DNA from: Gammaproteobacteria bacterium
GTDB lineage: Bacteria; Pseudomonadota; Gammaproteobacteria; Thiohalomonadales; Thiohalomonadaceae
Direction: 5' to 3'
Length of the DNA: 64,000 bases
Assembly (NCBI GenBank): GCA_026196575.1
Contig: JAPHSX010000001.1
Span: forward strand, 62,001 to 126,000
The first letter of the stretch is position 1, and each line of letters opens with the position of its first letter. Shown here one piece after another: positions 28,780-37,884 of this stretch. Below the pieces are notes generated by a model. It did not search any database and was not told the DNA's origin. It was given only the letters and a program-made list of their open reading frames with translations. The translations under genes were made by a program, and so were the position numbers.

Positions 28780-30912
28780 CTACTTGCGGCTGATCTTCAT
28801 CACCTGATCGATAGTGCGCAGGTGGCGCAGGATGCGCGCCAGATGCACGCGGCCGGTAACGGCGATGGTGAGGTTGATGGTGGTGTTGCGCCCGTCGCGC
28901 TCATCGAGGCTGATGTTGTCGATATTGGCGCGGGTCTCGGCGATGGCGGCAGCGACGGTGGCGAGCACGCCGCGCTGGTTGGTGACATCGACCCGCAGCT
29001 CGACCGGGAACTCCCCCTCGACCCCCTCCTCCCACTGCACATCGATCCACTTCTCCGGGTGTTTGCGAAACTCGGTGACGTTCTTGCAGTGCTGGGTGTG
29101 GATGACGATGCCGCGCCCGGAGGTGAGAAAGCCGAGGATCGGGTCGCCGGGGATGGGGCGGCAGCACTTGGCGTACTGTACCACCGTCCCCTCGGTCCCC
29201 TTGATGGAGAGGGGGCGACTGCCGCTCTCGCTGGCGCTGGTGGAGGGCACCTCACCCGCCTCCTTCGGCAGTAGGGCACGGGCGACAAGCGGGGCCATGC
29301 GGTTTCCCAGGCCGATCTGTTCCAGCAGGGCGTCGCGGTCGCCAAAGCCGAGTTCCTGCAGCAGCGCCTGCCAGCGCTCCTCCTGAATATCGTCGCACTT
29401 GAGTGTGAGTTCGCTCAGCGCCTTCTCCAGCAGGCGCCGCCCCAGGGTGATCGACTCGTCGTGCTGCAGGTTCTTGAGGAAGTTGCGGATGGTGGCGCGC
29501 GCCTTGCCGGTAAAGACAAAGTTGAGCCAGCTGGGGTTGGGCTGGGCGCCAGGCGAGGTGATGATCTCCACCGACTGGCCGTTGCGCAGCTCGGTGTGCA
29601 GCGGCGCCAGGCGGCGATTAATCTTGGCGGCGACGCAGCTGTTGCCCACATCGCTGTGTACCGCGTAGGCGAAATCGACGGCGGTGGCGCCGCGCGGCAG
29701 CTCCATGATCTCGCCGCGCGGGGTAAAGACGTAGACCTCGTCGGGAAAGAGGTCGACCTTGACGTTCTCCAGAAACTCCTGTGAGTCGCCGGCGTTCTGC
29801 TGCATCTCCAGCAGCCCCCGCAGCCACTCGCGGGCGCGCTCGTGGGAGATGCCGCCGGAGACATCGCCGCTCTTGTAGAGCCAGTGCGAGGCGATCCCCG
29901 ACTCCGCCACCTTGTCCATGTCGAGGGTGCGGATCTGCACCTCGATGGGGAAGCCGTAGGGGGTGAGCAGGGCGGTGTGCAGCGACTGGTAGCCATTGGC
30001 CTTGGGGATGGCAATGTAGTCCTTGAACTTGCCGGGGATCGGCTTGTAGAGATTGTGGATGGCACCGAGCACCCGGTAGCAGGTGTCGACCCTGTCGACC
30101 ACGATGCGAAAGGCAAAGACGTCGGTCACGTCGGCGAAGCCCAAATGCTTCTGCTGCATCTTGCGGTAGATGCTGTAGAGGTGTTTTTCGCGCCCGGAGA
30201 CCTCGCCCGCCAGCCCCTCCTGCCGCAGACGTCCGTCGATGGCCGCCTCGATCTTCTGCACGATCTCGCGCCGGTTGCCGCGCGCCTTTTTCAGCGCCTC
30301 CTCGATGACCCGGCTGCGCCGGGGATAGTAGGCAGCAAAACCGAGATCCTCCAACTCCAGGCGCAGCCGGTTGAGGCCGAGGCGCGTGGCAATGGGGACG
30401 TAGATCTCCAGGGTCTCGCGGGCGATGCGCCGCTTCTTCTCCGGGCGCATCACCCCCAGGGTACGCATGTTGTGCAGCCTGTCGGCCAGCTTGATGAGGA
30501 TGACGCGAATGTCCTTCACCATCGCCAGCATCATCTTGCGGAAGTTCTCCGCTTGCGCCTGCGCCTTGGTCTCGAACTCGATATGGCTGAGCTTGCTGAC
30601 GCCATCGACCAGCGCGGTGATCTCCTCGCCAAACTGCGCCGCCAGATGCTCGCGGGCGGTGTCGGTATCCTCGATGACGTCGTGCAGGATGGCAGCGGCG
30701 ATGGTCTTGTGGTCCAGCCGCATGCCGGCAAGGATCTTGGCGACCGCCAGGGGGTGGTAGATGTAGGGTTCGCCGCTCAGGCGGCGCTGTCCCTCGTGGG
30801 CCTCGGCGCCGAACAGATAGGCCTGATAGACCTCCTGCACCTGCTCCGGCTCCAGGTAGTCGTCGAGCATGGCGCAGAGGTCGCTGATGAGAAACATCCG
30901 GCTCTGATCCAT
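28780..30912 (-). CDS. spoT: Bifunctional (p)ppGpp synthase/hydrolase SpoT
   Basis: SpoT makes and degrades the stringent-response alarmone. In order the 710-residue protein has an HD hydrolase domain (about 45-200, with [10 protein letters not shown]), a synthetase domain (about 230-350, with [18 protein letters not shown] and the preceding KFKD), a TGS domain (about 395-455, [25 protein letters not shown]), a zinc-finger-like region ([12 protein letters not shown]) and a C-terminal ACT domain. The intact HD motif separates it from RelA. rpoZ lies 30 bases upstream. Confidence 0.96.
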   Translation of the reverse strand: MDQSRMFLISDLCAMLDDYLEPEQVQEVYQAYLFGAEAHEGQRRLSGEPYIYHPLAVAKILAGMRLDHKTIAAAILHDVIEDTDTAREHLAAQFGEEITALVDGVSKLSHIEFETKAQAQAENFRKMMLAMVKDIRVILIKLADRLHNMRTLGVMRPEKKRRIARETLEIYVPIATRLGLNRLRLELEDLGFAAYYPRRSRVIEEALKKARGNRREIVQKIEAAIDGRLRQEGLAGEVSGREKHLYSIYRKMQQKHLGFADVTDVFAFRIVVDRVDTCYRVLGAIHNLYKPIPGKFKDYIAIPKANGYQSLHTALLTPYGFPIEVQIRTLDMDKVAESGIASHWLYKSGDVSGGISHERAREWLRGLLEMQQNAGDSQEFLENVKVDLFPDEVYVFTPRGEIMELPRGATAVDFAYAVHSDVGNSCVAAKINRRLAPLHTELRNGQSVEIITSPGAQPNPSWLNFVFTGKARATIRNFLKNLQHDESITLGRRLLEKALSELTLKCDDIQEERWQALLQELGFGDRDALLEQIGLGNRMAPLVARALLPKEAGEVPSTSASESGSRPLSIKGTEGTVVQYAKCCRPIPGDPILGFLTSGRGIVIHTQHCKNVTEFRKHPEKWIDVQWEEGVEGEFPVELRVDVTNQRGVLATVAAAIAETRANIDNISLDERDGRNTTINLTIAVTGRVHLARILRHLRTIDQVMKISRK

Positions 30913-30942
30913 AACGGCGCTACCCGGCTGCGCAACAGGTGG

Positions 30943-31203
30943 TTAGAGGATCTCCTCGCGAACCTCGTCATCACTGATATGCATGGCACTCTCGGGCGCG
31001 GCGGCCTTGGCGTCGAGAATCGTGCGGTCGATATGGCCCTCGGCAATTTCACGCAGTGCCACCACAGTGGGTTTGTCGTTCTCCCACGCCACCGTCGGCT
31101 CGGCGCCGTTGGCCAGTTGGCGCGCGCGCTTGGTGGCGACTTGTACCAGCTGGAAGCGGTTGTCGACGTTATCCAGACAATCTTCGACGGTTACACGGGC
31201 CAT
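30943..31203 (-). CDS. rpoZ: RNA polymerase omega subunit RpoZ
   Basis: Omega helps assemble RNA polymerase and forms part of a ppGpp site. The 86-residue protein begins [20 protein letters not shown] and contains [11 protein letters not shown] and the [15 protein letters not shown] segment, all standard. CAGGAGTAATGAACA provides a ribosome site before the ATG. It lies between gmk and spoT as in E. coli. Confidence 0.97.
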   Translation of the reverse strand: MARVTVEDCLDNVDNRFQLVQVATKRARQLANGAEPTVAWENDKPTVVALREIAEGHIDRTILDAKAAAPESAMHISDDEVREEIL

Positions 31204-31270
31204 TGTTCATTACTCCTGGGTGGTGCGGTTGCGATTCAAGGAACCGGCTATCTTAGTCAAAGCGGGGCCG

Positions 31271-31918
<648 letters not shown>

Positions 31919-32785
31919 TTATTCAATGTTCTGTACCTGCTCGCGCATCTGCTCGATGAGCACCTTCAGTTCAACCGAGGCCATGGTGGTCTCGCTGTCG
32001 GCCGACTTGGCGCCGAGGGTGTTGGCCTCGCGGTTCAGCTCCTGCATCAGAAAGTCGAGCCGCCGCCCCACCGGCTGATCAGATTCCAGCACCCGGCGCA
32101 CCTCGACGAGGTGGGTCTCCAGCCGATCCATCTCCTCGTCCACATCGAGTTTTTGCGCGGCGATCACCATCTCCTGCTCCAGGCGCTGGGGATCCAATGC
32201 CGCCTGCAATTCGCCGAGGCGCTCACGCAGCCGCGCCCGAACACCGGCCAGCACCTCGGGGAGGCGCGACCGCACCGCCTGCACCACCTCCTCTGCACCA
32301 TCGCAACGCTGGAGGATGATCGCCTTCAGTTGCTCCCCCTCGCGTTCGCGATTGTGGTTCAGCTCACCGATCGCCTGTTCGAGCAGGGCGAGGGTTTCAC
32401 CCTGCAACCGCCCCTCGTCCAGCCGCGGGGGTTGCAGCACGCCGGGCCACTGCAGCACGGTGAACGAGTTGACCGGTGAGGCATTGTAGAGCAGGGCGTC
32501 GACCTCGCGGCTGGCGTGGGCCAGCTTTTTCACCAGCTCGAGGTTCAGGGCGAGCTCGCCGGGCTGATCGACCGGGGGCTGAAAACGCACATTGCAATCC
32601 ACCTTGCCGCGCCCCAGCCGCTGGTTGAGCCGCTCGCGGATCTTCGGCTCCAGCAGCCGCAACTCCTCGGGCAGGCGCAAATTGAGCTCCAGAAAGCGGT
32701 GGTTGACCGAGCGCAACTCCAGCTGCAGGCTACCCCACTCGCCTTGTGACTCGCGCCGGGCGAAGGCTGTCATACTGCGGATCAT
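31919..32785 (-). CDS. yicC: YicC family endoribonuclease
   Basis: YicC proteins are reported RNA-cleaving enzymes that help degrade small regulatory RNAs. The 288-residue product starts MIRSMTAFARRESQGEWG, the family hallmark, and ends with ELKVLIEQMREQVQNIE; DVDEEMDRLETHL and GRRLDFLMQELNREANT blocks are typical. The ATG at 32785 is chosen, with GGGAG upstream, rather than the longer frame beginning 39 bases earlier. It is the first gene of the minus-strand gmk-rpoZ-spoT block and is divergent from the kinase gene. Confidence 0.94.
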   Translation of the reverse strand: MIRSMTAFARRESQGEWGSLQLELRSVNHRFLELNLRLPEELRLLEPKIRERLNQRLGRGKVDCNVRFQPPVDQPGELALNLELVKKLAHASREVDALLYNASPVNSFTVLQWPGVLQPPRLDEGRLQGETLALLEQAIGELNHNREREGEQLKAIILQRCDGAEEVVQAVRSRLPEVLAGVRARLRERLGELQAALDPQRLEQEMVIAAQKLDVDEEMDRLETHLVEVRRVLESDQPVGRRLDFLMQELNREANTLGAKSADSETTMASVELKVLIEQMREQVQNIE

Positions 32786-32874
32786 GGATACTCCCGTGGG
32801 CGATTTGCTATAGTGGCGCCTCATAGTAACCGAATGGCGGCGGTGTCAAAAGAACAGGGGCCGTTCGGCAACAA

Positions 32875-32883
32875 ATTATAACA
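32875..32883 (-). promoter_or_regulatory. Extended -10 promoter for yicC-gmk
   Basis: TGTTATAAT on the minus strand is a perfect extended -10 (TGnTATAAT), about 90 bases before yicC in the 246-base divergent gap. No strong -35 is present, as is usual for this class. The rest of the gap holds a short dyad TTTAC-ATAGC-GTAAA around 32944-32958 and no gene. Confidence 0.5.
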
Positions 32884-33031
32884 GACGGTTGCCATTCGCT
32901 CGGGCGAAGGCTAGAGAAGGCAAAATCAGGCGCAAAAGTGCCGTTTACATAGCGTAAATGAACATTTTAGCCCGATTTTAACGCCCGATCGCGTCGCATG
33001 AGTAGCGTTTCAACAGCCTGATAAGGATGGC

Positions 33032-34000
33032 ATGAACGAGCAGATCATCAGCCTGGCACCGGGGACACAGCTGGAGGAGTACGTCATCGAGGAGAAGCTG
33101 GGTGGCGGCGGCTTCAGTATCGTCTATCTGGCGCGCAGCCCCGACCCGGAACACCCGCTGGTAGTACTCAAGGAGTACATGCCACGCAAGCTCGCCTATC
33201 GCGGCGAGGATGGCCACACCATCCATACCAATGACGAGAAGGCGGCGGAGCAGTTCGCCCACGGTCGGCGCCTCTTCTTTCAGGAGGCCAACACCCTGGC
33301 CGGGCTGAAACACCCCAACATCGTCAATGTCATCAACTTCTTTCGCGCCAACAGCACCATCTATATCGTGATGGAGTATCAGAAGGGGGTGAACCTGCAG
33401 GAGTACATCAAGCGCCATAAGGGGGGGCTGAGCGAGGCCTTCCTCTACCACGTCTTTCTGCCTCTGCTCGATGGGCTGAAGCTGATTCACGCCAAGGGGC
33501 TGCTGCACCTCGATATCAAGCCGGGCAACATTCACCTGCGCGCCGGGGGCAATCCGCTGCTACTCGATTTCGGCGCGGTACACGAGATGCAGCAGAGCCG
33601 TCAGTACCAGCCGGGACAGGTGCTGACCCTCGGCTTCTGCCCCACCGAACAGTCAATGGTTGGGGGGTATGTCGGGCCCTGGACCGACATCTACGCCATT
33701 GGTGCCACCATGCGCGCCTGCATTGAGGGGACGGCGCCGCCGCCCGCTGAAAAGCGGCGTATGAAGGACACCATGAAACCGGCGGTGGAGGCCTTCAAGA
33801 AGGGGTACTCGCAGAAGATCCTGGCCGCCATCGACTGGTCGATGGAGGTTGATCCGATGTACCGTCCGCAGAGCGTGGATGAGTTGCTGGAGGCACTGGG
33901 CGACGGCGGCAAACTGGGGCCAGGCTACAAGGAGGAGGCAAGTTCGGTGCTGGGGCGCCTCGCCAGCGGACTCTCCTGGTTCAAGGGAGGGGGGGCGTGA
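33032..34000 (+). CDS. Serine/threonine protein kinase (non-RD type)
   Basis: A soluble Hanks-type kinase of 322 residues, without transmembrane or sensor domains. It has the glycine loop LGGGGFSIVY (23-32), ATP lysine Lys47 in VVLKEYM, Glu85 in FFQEANTL, the catalytic loop HLDIKPGN (159-166) with Asp161 and Asn166, and the DFG at 179-181. The loop reads HLD instead of HRD, so activation-loop phosphorylation control is probably absent. A GFCPTEQ segment stands in the APE region. Its GTGA junction overlaps the phosphatase gene by four bases, forming a kinase-phosphatase pair. Substrates are unknown; no type VI secretion genes are nearby. Confidence 0.92.
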   Translation: MNEQIISLAPGTQLEEYVIEEKLGGGGFSIVYLARSPDPEHPLVVLKEYMPRKLAYRGEDGHTIHTNDEKAAEQFAHGRRLFFQEANTLAGLKHPNIVNVINFFRANSTIYIVMEYQKGVNLQEYIKRHKGGLSEAFLYHVFLPLLDGLKLIHAKGLLHLDIKPGNIHLRAGGNPLLLDFGAVHEMQQSRQYQPGQVLTLGFCPTEQSMVGGYVGPWTDIYAIGATMRACIEGTAPPPAEKRRMKDTMKPAVEAFKKGYSQKILAAIDWSMEVDPMYRPQSVDELLEALGDGGKLGPGYKEEASSVLGRLASGLSWFKGGGA

Positions 34001-34887
34001 TCTACGAACTGGGCCAAGCCAACCGTCTGGGCAACCGCAACAGCAACCAGGACCGCTTCCAGGCGATCGAGACCGAGGAGGGGGTATTGCTGGTGCTGGG
34101 CGACGGCATGGGCGGGCAGCTGTTCGGCGAGAAGGCGGCGCAGATCCTGGTCGAGACCGCGCGCCAGCACTATCTCCAGGCCGAGCGGCCGATTGCGGCG
34201 CCAAAACCCTTTCTGGAGCACATCCTGCGTAGCGCCCACCGGGCGATCGTCGATTTTGGCGAGCGTCAGCAGCCGGTCGCCAACCCCGGCACCACCGGGG
34301 TGCTCTGCCTGGTGCAGAACAATCAGGCGGTGTGGGCCCACGTTGGCGACAGCCGCCTCTATCTCTTTCAGAGCGGTCTGCCGATCTACCGCACCACCGA
34401 CCACTCCTTCGTCGAGATGCTCTACCAAAAGGGGGAGATCAGCCGCCGCGAACAGGAGAGCCACCCCAAGCGCAATCAGGTCACCCAGTGTCTGGGCGGC
34501 GGCCTGGTCGAGGAACCTGAGCCGGCCGTCAGCACCACGGTGGCGCTGCACGTCGAGGATGTGCTGCTGCTCTGCACCGATGGCCTCTGGGGGCCGATGG
34601 ATGATGCGGTGATGGGGCGCCTGCTCTGCCGTCCCGGCAATCTGGATGACATAATCAACACCATGGCCGAACAGGCCGAACAGCTGAGCTACCCCTACAG
34701 CGACAATATCAGCGTGCTGGCGCTGCGCCTGCTCTCCATCGCCGGTGGCAAGAGGGTGCAACCGCGACACCAGACCGCGCGTGGCGACCACACACTGGAT
34801 CCGCTGGACCCGCCAGACCCGCTGCAGAGCGCCATCGCCGAGATTGAGGCGGCAATCAAGGCCTATGAGGGGGAGCTGGACAAGTAG
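33997..34887 (+). CDS. PP2C-type serine/threonine phosphatase
   Basis: A 296-residue metal-dependent phosphatase, the expected partner that reverses the neighbouring kinase. Visible PP2C metal motifs are Asp19 in NSNQDRF, Asp36-Gly37 in LGDGMGG, CTDGLWGPMDD and the final SDNISVLAL. The region AHVGDSRLYLFQSG and TTDHSFVEMLYQKGEI is the family core. The last 45 residues after about 250 are a basic then acidic tail without clear domain. The start is GTG at 33997, overlapping the kinase stop. Confidence 0.92.
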   Translation: MIYELGQANRLGNRNSNQDRFQAIETEEGVLLVLGDGMGGQLFGEKAAQILVETARQHYLQAERPIAAPKPFLEHILRSAHRAIVDFGERQQPVANPGTTGVLCLVQNNQAVWAHVGDSRLYLFQSGLPIYRTTDHSFVEMLYQKGEISRREQESHPKRNQVTQCLGGGLVEEPEPAVSTTVALHVEDVLLLCTDGLWGPMDDAVMGRLLCRPGNLDDIINTMAEQAEQLSYPYSDNISVLALRLLSIAGGKRVQPRHQTARGDHTLDPLDPPDPLQSAIAEIEAAIKAYEGELDK

Positions 34888-34891
34888 CCGC

Positions 34892-34915
34892 GCTGCGTGT
34901 CCGCGGGCACGCGGC
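34892..34915. terminator. Hairpin after the PP2C gene
   Basis: An 8-bp stem (GCTGCGTG with CACGCGGC, one G-T pair) encloses an 8-base loop directly after the phosphatase stop. No T-run follows, so termination, if any, would need Rho. A TACAAT -10-like hexamer for rph lies further on at 34940-34945. Confidence 0.35.
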
Positions 34916-34982
34916 ATCGCGTCATCCGGCCGCCTTCGCTACAATCCCCCACTTCAATCCATAGACTCAAGGCAGGTTCCCC

Positions 34983-35717
34983 ATGCGTCCAAGCGGCCGG
35001 CGGCCCGATGAGCTGCGTCAAATCCGGCTTACCCGACACTACACCAAACACGCCGAGGGGTCGGTGCTGGTGGAGTTTGGCGATACGCGGGTGATCTGCA
35101 CCGCCACGGTGGAGGAGCGGGTGCCGCACTTTTTGCGCGGCAAGGGGCAGGGGTGGGTCACCGCCGAGTACGGCATGCTGCCGCGCGCCACCGGCAACCG
35201 CATGGGGCGCGAGGCGGCACAGGGCAAGCAGGGGGGGCGCACCATGGAGATCCAGCGCCTTATCGCCCGTTCGTTGCGGGCGGTGGTCGACTTGGCGGCG
35301 CTCGGCGAGCGCACCATTACCGTCGACTGCGACGTGATCCAGGCCGACGGCGGCACGCGCACCGCCTCGATCACCGGCGGCTATGTGGCGCTGGCCGACG
35401 CCATCACCCATATCCGCACCACCAAGGGGCTGAAACGGGAGCCGCTGCGCGGCCAGGTCGCCTCGGTCTCGGTGGGGATCTTCGATGGCACCCCGGTGCT
35501 GGACCTCGACTACCCGGAGGACTCCGGTGCCGAGACCGACATGAATGTGGTGATGAACGAGAGCGGCGCCTTTATCGAGGTGCAGGGCACCGCCGAGGGG
35601 CACCCCTTTGCCCGCGATGAGCTGGACGCGATGCTGGCGCTGGCGCAAAAGGGTATTGAGGAGCTGCTCGCCTTTCAGCGCGAGGCTCTCACCGATGACA
35701 GCTGGAGGGAGTTGTAG
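34983..35717 (+). CDS. rph: Ribonuclease PH
   Basis: RNase PH trims tRNA 3' ends phosphorolytically. The 244-residue protein starts [16 protein letters not shown] and contains [20 protein letters not shown], the phosphate-binding basic stretch [16 protein letters not shown], and the [18 protein letters not shown] block. Length is standard. The rdgB start overlaps its stop by one base, a frequent arrangement for these two genes. Confidence 0.97.
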   Translation: MRPSGRRPDELRQIRLTRHYTKHAEGSVLVEFGDTRVICTATVEERVPHFLRGKGQGWVTAEYGMLPRATGNRMGREAAQGKQGGRTMEIQRLIARSLRAVVDLAALGERTITVDCDVIQADGGTRTASITGGYVALADAITHIRTTKGLKREPLRGQVASVSVGIFDGTPVLDLDYPEDSGAETDMNVVMNESGAFIEVQGTAEGHPFARDELDAMLALAQKGIEELLAFQREALTDDSWREL

Positions 35718-36304
35718 TGAAAAAGTATGTTCTGGCAAGCGGCAACAGCGGCAAGGTGCGCGAATTCAACCAACTCTTTGCAGAGCTTGATATCGAGGTG
35801 GTGCCGCAGACCGAGTTCGGGGTGGTGGAGATCGAGGAGACCGGCCTCACCTTCGTCGAGAACGCCATCCTCAAGGCACGCAATGCCGCCGCCCACACCG
35901 GGCTGCCGGCGATTGCCGATGACTCCGGACTGGAGGTGGACGCGCTGCAGGGGGCGCCCGGCATCTACTCGGCGCGCTTCGCCGGAGAGGGGGCGACCGA
36001 TGCGGAGAATCTGCACAAGCTGCTGCAACAGCTCGATGGGGTGGTCGATGACGAGCGCAGCGCCCGCTTCCAGTGCCTGCTGGTGTTGATGGAGCACAGC
36101 CTCGACCCGACCCCCATCATCTGCCAGGGCACCTGGGAGGGGCGCATCACTACCACACCGCAGGGGGAGAACGGCTTTGGCTATGACCCGGTATTCTGGG
36201 TGCCGCCGCATGAGTGCACCGCCGCGCAGTTGAGCGCCGAGGAGAAGAACCGCCTGAGCCATCGCGGCCAGGCGCTGCAGAAACTGCTGCAGGCGCTGCG
36301 CTAA
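35717..36304 (+). CDS. rdgB: XTP/dITP pyrophosphatase RdgB
   Basis: RdgB (Ham1) removes non-canonical purine nucleotides such as dITP and XTP from the pool. The 195-residue enzyme shows [11 protein letters not shown] at 7-17, [20 protein letters not shown] and the substrate loop [11 protein letters not shown], then LSHRGQAL near the end. The start is GTG at 35717. It links rph to hemW in one plus-strand run. Confidence 0.96.
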   Translation: MKKYVLASGNSGKVREFNQLFAELDIEVVPQTEFGVVEIEETGLTFVENAILKARNAAAHTGLPAIADDSGLEVDALQGAPGIYSARFAGEGATDAENLHKLLQQLDGVVDDERSARFQCLLVLMEHSLDPTPIICQGTWEGRITTTPQGENGFGYDPVFWVPPHECTAAQLSAEEKNRLSHRGQALQKLLQALR

Positions 36305-36335
36305 GGGGCGGGCCGCACGGGACGCCTCACACTTT

Positions 36336-37511
36336 ATGCTCCATCTCACCGCCCCGCCGCCGCTGGCCCTCTACATCCACTACCCCTGGTGCGTGCGCAA
36401 GTGCCCCTACTGCGACTTCAACTCGCACCAGGCCAGTGGCGAGATGGCCGAGGCCGACTACCTCGCCGCCCTGCTGCGCGATCTGCAGCAGCACCTGCCG
36501 GCGGTGTGGGGGCGACCGGTACACGCCATCTTCATCGGTGGCGGCACCCCGAGCCTGCTCTCCCCCGATGGCGTGGCGTGGCTGCTGTCACAGCTGCGCG
36601 CCCTGCTACCCCTGCTCCCTGGCTGCGAGATCACCCTGGAAGCCAACCCCGGCACCGTGGAACAGGGACGCTTCACCGCCTTCCGCCAGGCCGGGGTAAA
36701 CCGCCTCTCCATCGGCGTGCAGAGCTTTGATGATGCGCTGCTGCAGCGGCTGGGGCGCATCCATACCGGGCGCGAGGCGATCCTTGCCGTCGAGGCGGCC
36801 CACTGCGCCGGTTTCGATAATCTCAATCTCGACCTGATGTTCGGCCTGCCGGGAGAGGATGAGGCGGGGGCCGCCGCCGACCTGCGCCAGGCGATCGCGC
36901 TCGCCCCCAGTCACCTCTCCTGGTACCAGCTCACCATCGAGCCCAACACCGCCTTCGCCCACGCCCCGCCGCCGCTCCCCGAGGAGGAGGCGCTGTGGGC
37001 CATGCAGTCCGCCGGGCAGGCCATTTTGGCGACGGCAGGCTATGGTCAGTACGAGGTCTCCGCCTACGCGCTCCACGATCGGGAGCAGGAGCGGCAGTGC
37101 CGCCACAATCTCAACTACTGGCGCTTTGGCGACTACCTTGGCATCGGCCCCGGTGCCCACGGCAAGCTCACCCATTGTGCTAGCGGAAAAATCGAGCGCA
37201 TCTGGAAAAAGCGCCAGCCGCGCGACTGGCTGACGGCAACAGATGGCGCGGCGATGATCGCCGGACGGGCCGAGATCGCACGCGACGAGCTGGTGCTGGA
37301 GTTCATGATGAACGCACTGCGTCTGGTGGAGGGGTTCGACACGGCACTCTTCACCGCCCACACCGGGCTGCCACTCAGTGCCGCCACGGCACCGTTACAA
37401 AGGGCCGAGGCGCTGGGGCTGTTGCAGTGGGATACGCGGCGCATTGCCCCCACCGCCCGGGGGCGCGACTACCTGAATGACCTGCTTGAGCTGTTTCTGC
37501 CGGAGGGGTGA
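36336..37511 (+). CDS. hemW: Radical SAM protein HemW
   Basis: HemW is a radical SAM protein that binds haem and is thought to insert it into respiratory enzymes; it is often misnamed as a coproporphyrinogen oxidase. The 391-residue product has the cluster motif CVRKCPYC (Cys19, Cys23, Cys26), GGGTPSLL, EANPGTVE, and the HemW C-terminal domain. It lies 31 bases after rdgB, as in many gammaproteobacteria. Confidence 0.94.
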   Translation: MLHLTAPPPLALYIHYPWCVRKCPYCDFNSHQASGEMAEADYLAALLRDLQQHLPAVWGRPVHAIFIGGGTPSLLSPDGVAWLLSQLRALLPLLPGCEITLEANPGTVEQGRFTAFRQAGVNRLSIGVQSFDDALLQRLGRIHTGREAILAVEAAHCAGFDNLNLDLMFGLPGEDEAGAAADLRQAIALAPSHLSWYQLTIEPNTAFAHAPPPLPEEEALWAMQSAGQAILATAGYGQYEVSAYALHDREQERQCRHNLNYWRFGDYLGIGPGAHGKLTHCASGKIERIWKKRQPRDWLTATDGAAMIAGRAEIARDELVLEFMMNALRLVEGFDTALFTAHTGLPLSAATAPLQRAEALGLLQWDTRRIAPTARGRDYLNDLLELFLPEG

Positions 37512-37513
37512 CC

Positions 37514-37762
37514 ATGCACGGCGATGACCCTTACACCCCCATCGACTGCGGTCTCTACTCGCAGTACGAGGTGGCGATCCTGCACCGCACCCCGCTGCAG
37601 CTACGCTGGCACGACGAGGCGGGGCGGGAGCAAAACGCGCGTATTCTGCCGCGGGATCTGCAGATCCGCGACCACGTCGAATACCTTCTCGTGGAGGACA
37701 GCAATGGCGCGACATTCGCCGTGCGCCTCGACCACATCCTGTGCCATCAGACGGAGTCTTGA
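37514..37762 (+). CDS. rof: Rof-like Rho-binding antiterminator
   Basis: Rof binds Rho factor and inhibits Rho-dependent termination. The 82-residue protein begins with YTPIDCGLYSQYEVAILH and continues with LQLRWHDEAG, ILPRDLQIRDHVEYLLVED and LRLDHI, matching the Rof pattern of a PI(D/N)C start and a small Sm-like beta barrel. The ATG at 37514 is preferred, six bases after GGAGG; a GTG at 37508 overlaps the hemW stop. It lies between hemW and cyaA. Confidence 0.82.
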   Translation: MHGDDPYTPIDCGLYSQYEVAILHRTPLQLRWHDEAGREQNARILPRDLQIRDHVEYLLVEDSNGATFAVRLDHILCHQTES

Positions 37763-37785
37763 TGAACAACGCCCATACGCCCGCC

Positions 37786-37791
37786 TATACT
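37786..37791 (+). promoter_or_regulatory. Possible -10 for cyaA
   Basis: TATACT lies about 95 bases before cyaA in the 122-base gap; TGAACA at 37763-37768 is a partial -35 at 17-base spacing. No CRP-like box was seen in this gap. Confidence 0.3.
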
Positions 37792-37884
37792 CGACACCGT
37801 GGCTAACATACAATCAGCCACTTCCCTCGACCGTTGCCTCACTGGCCGGCACCGGGGGCTGTCTGACCAGACCTGCGGAGTGCC

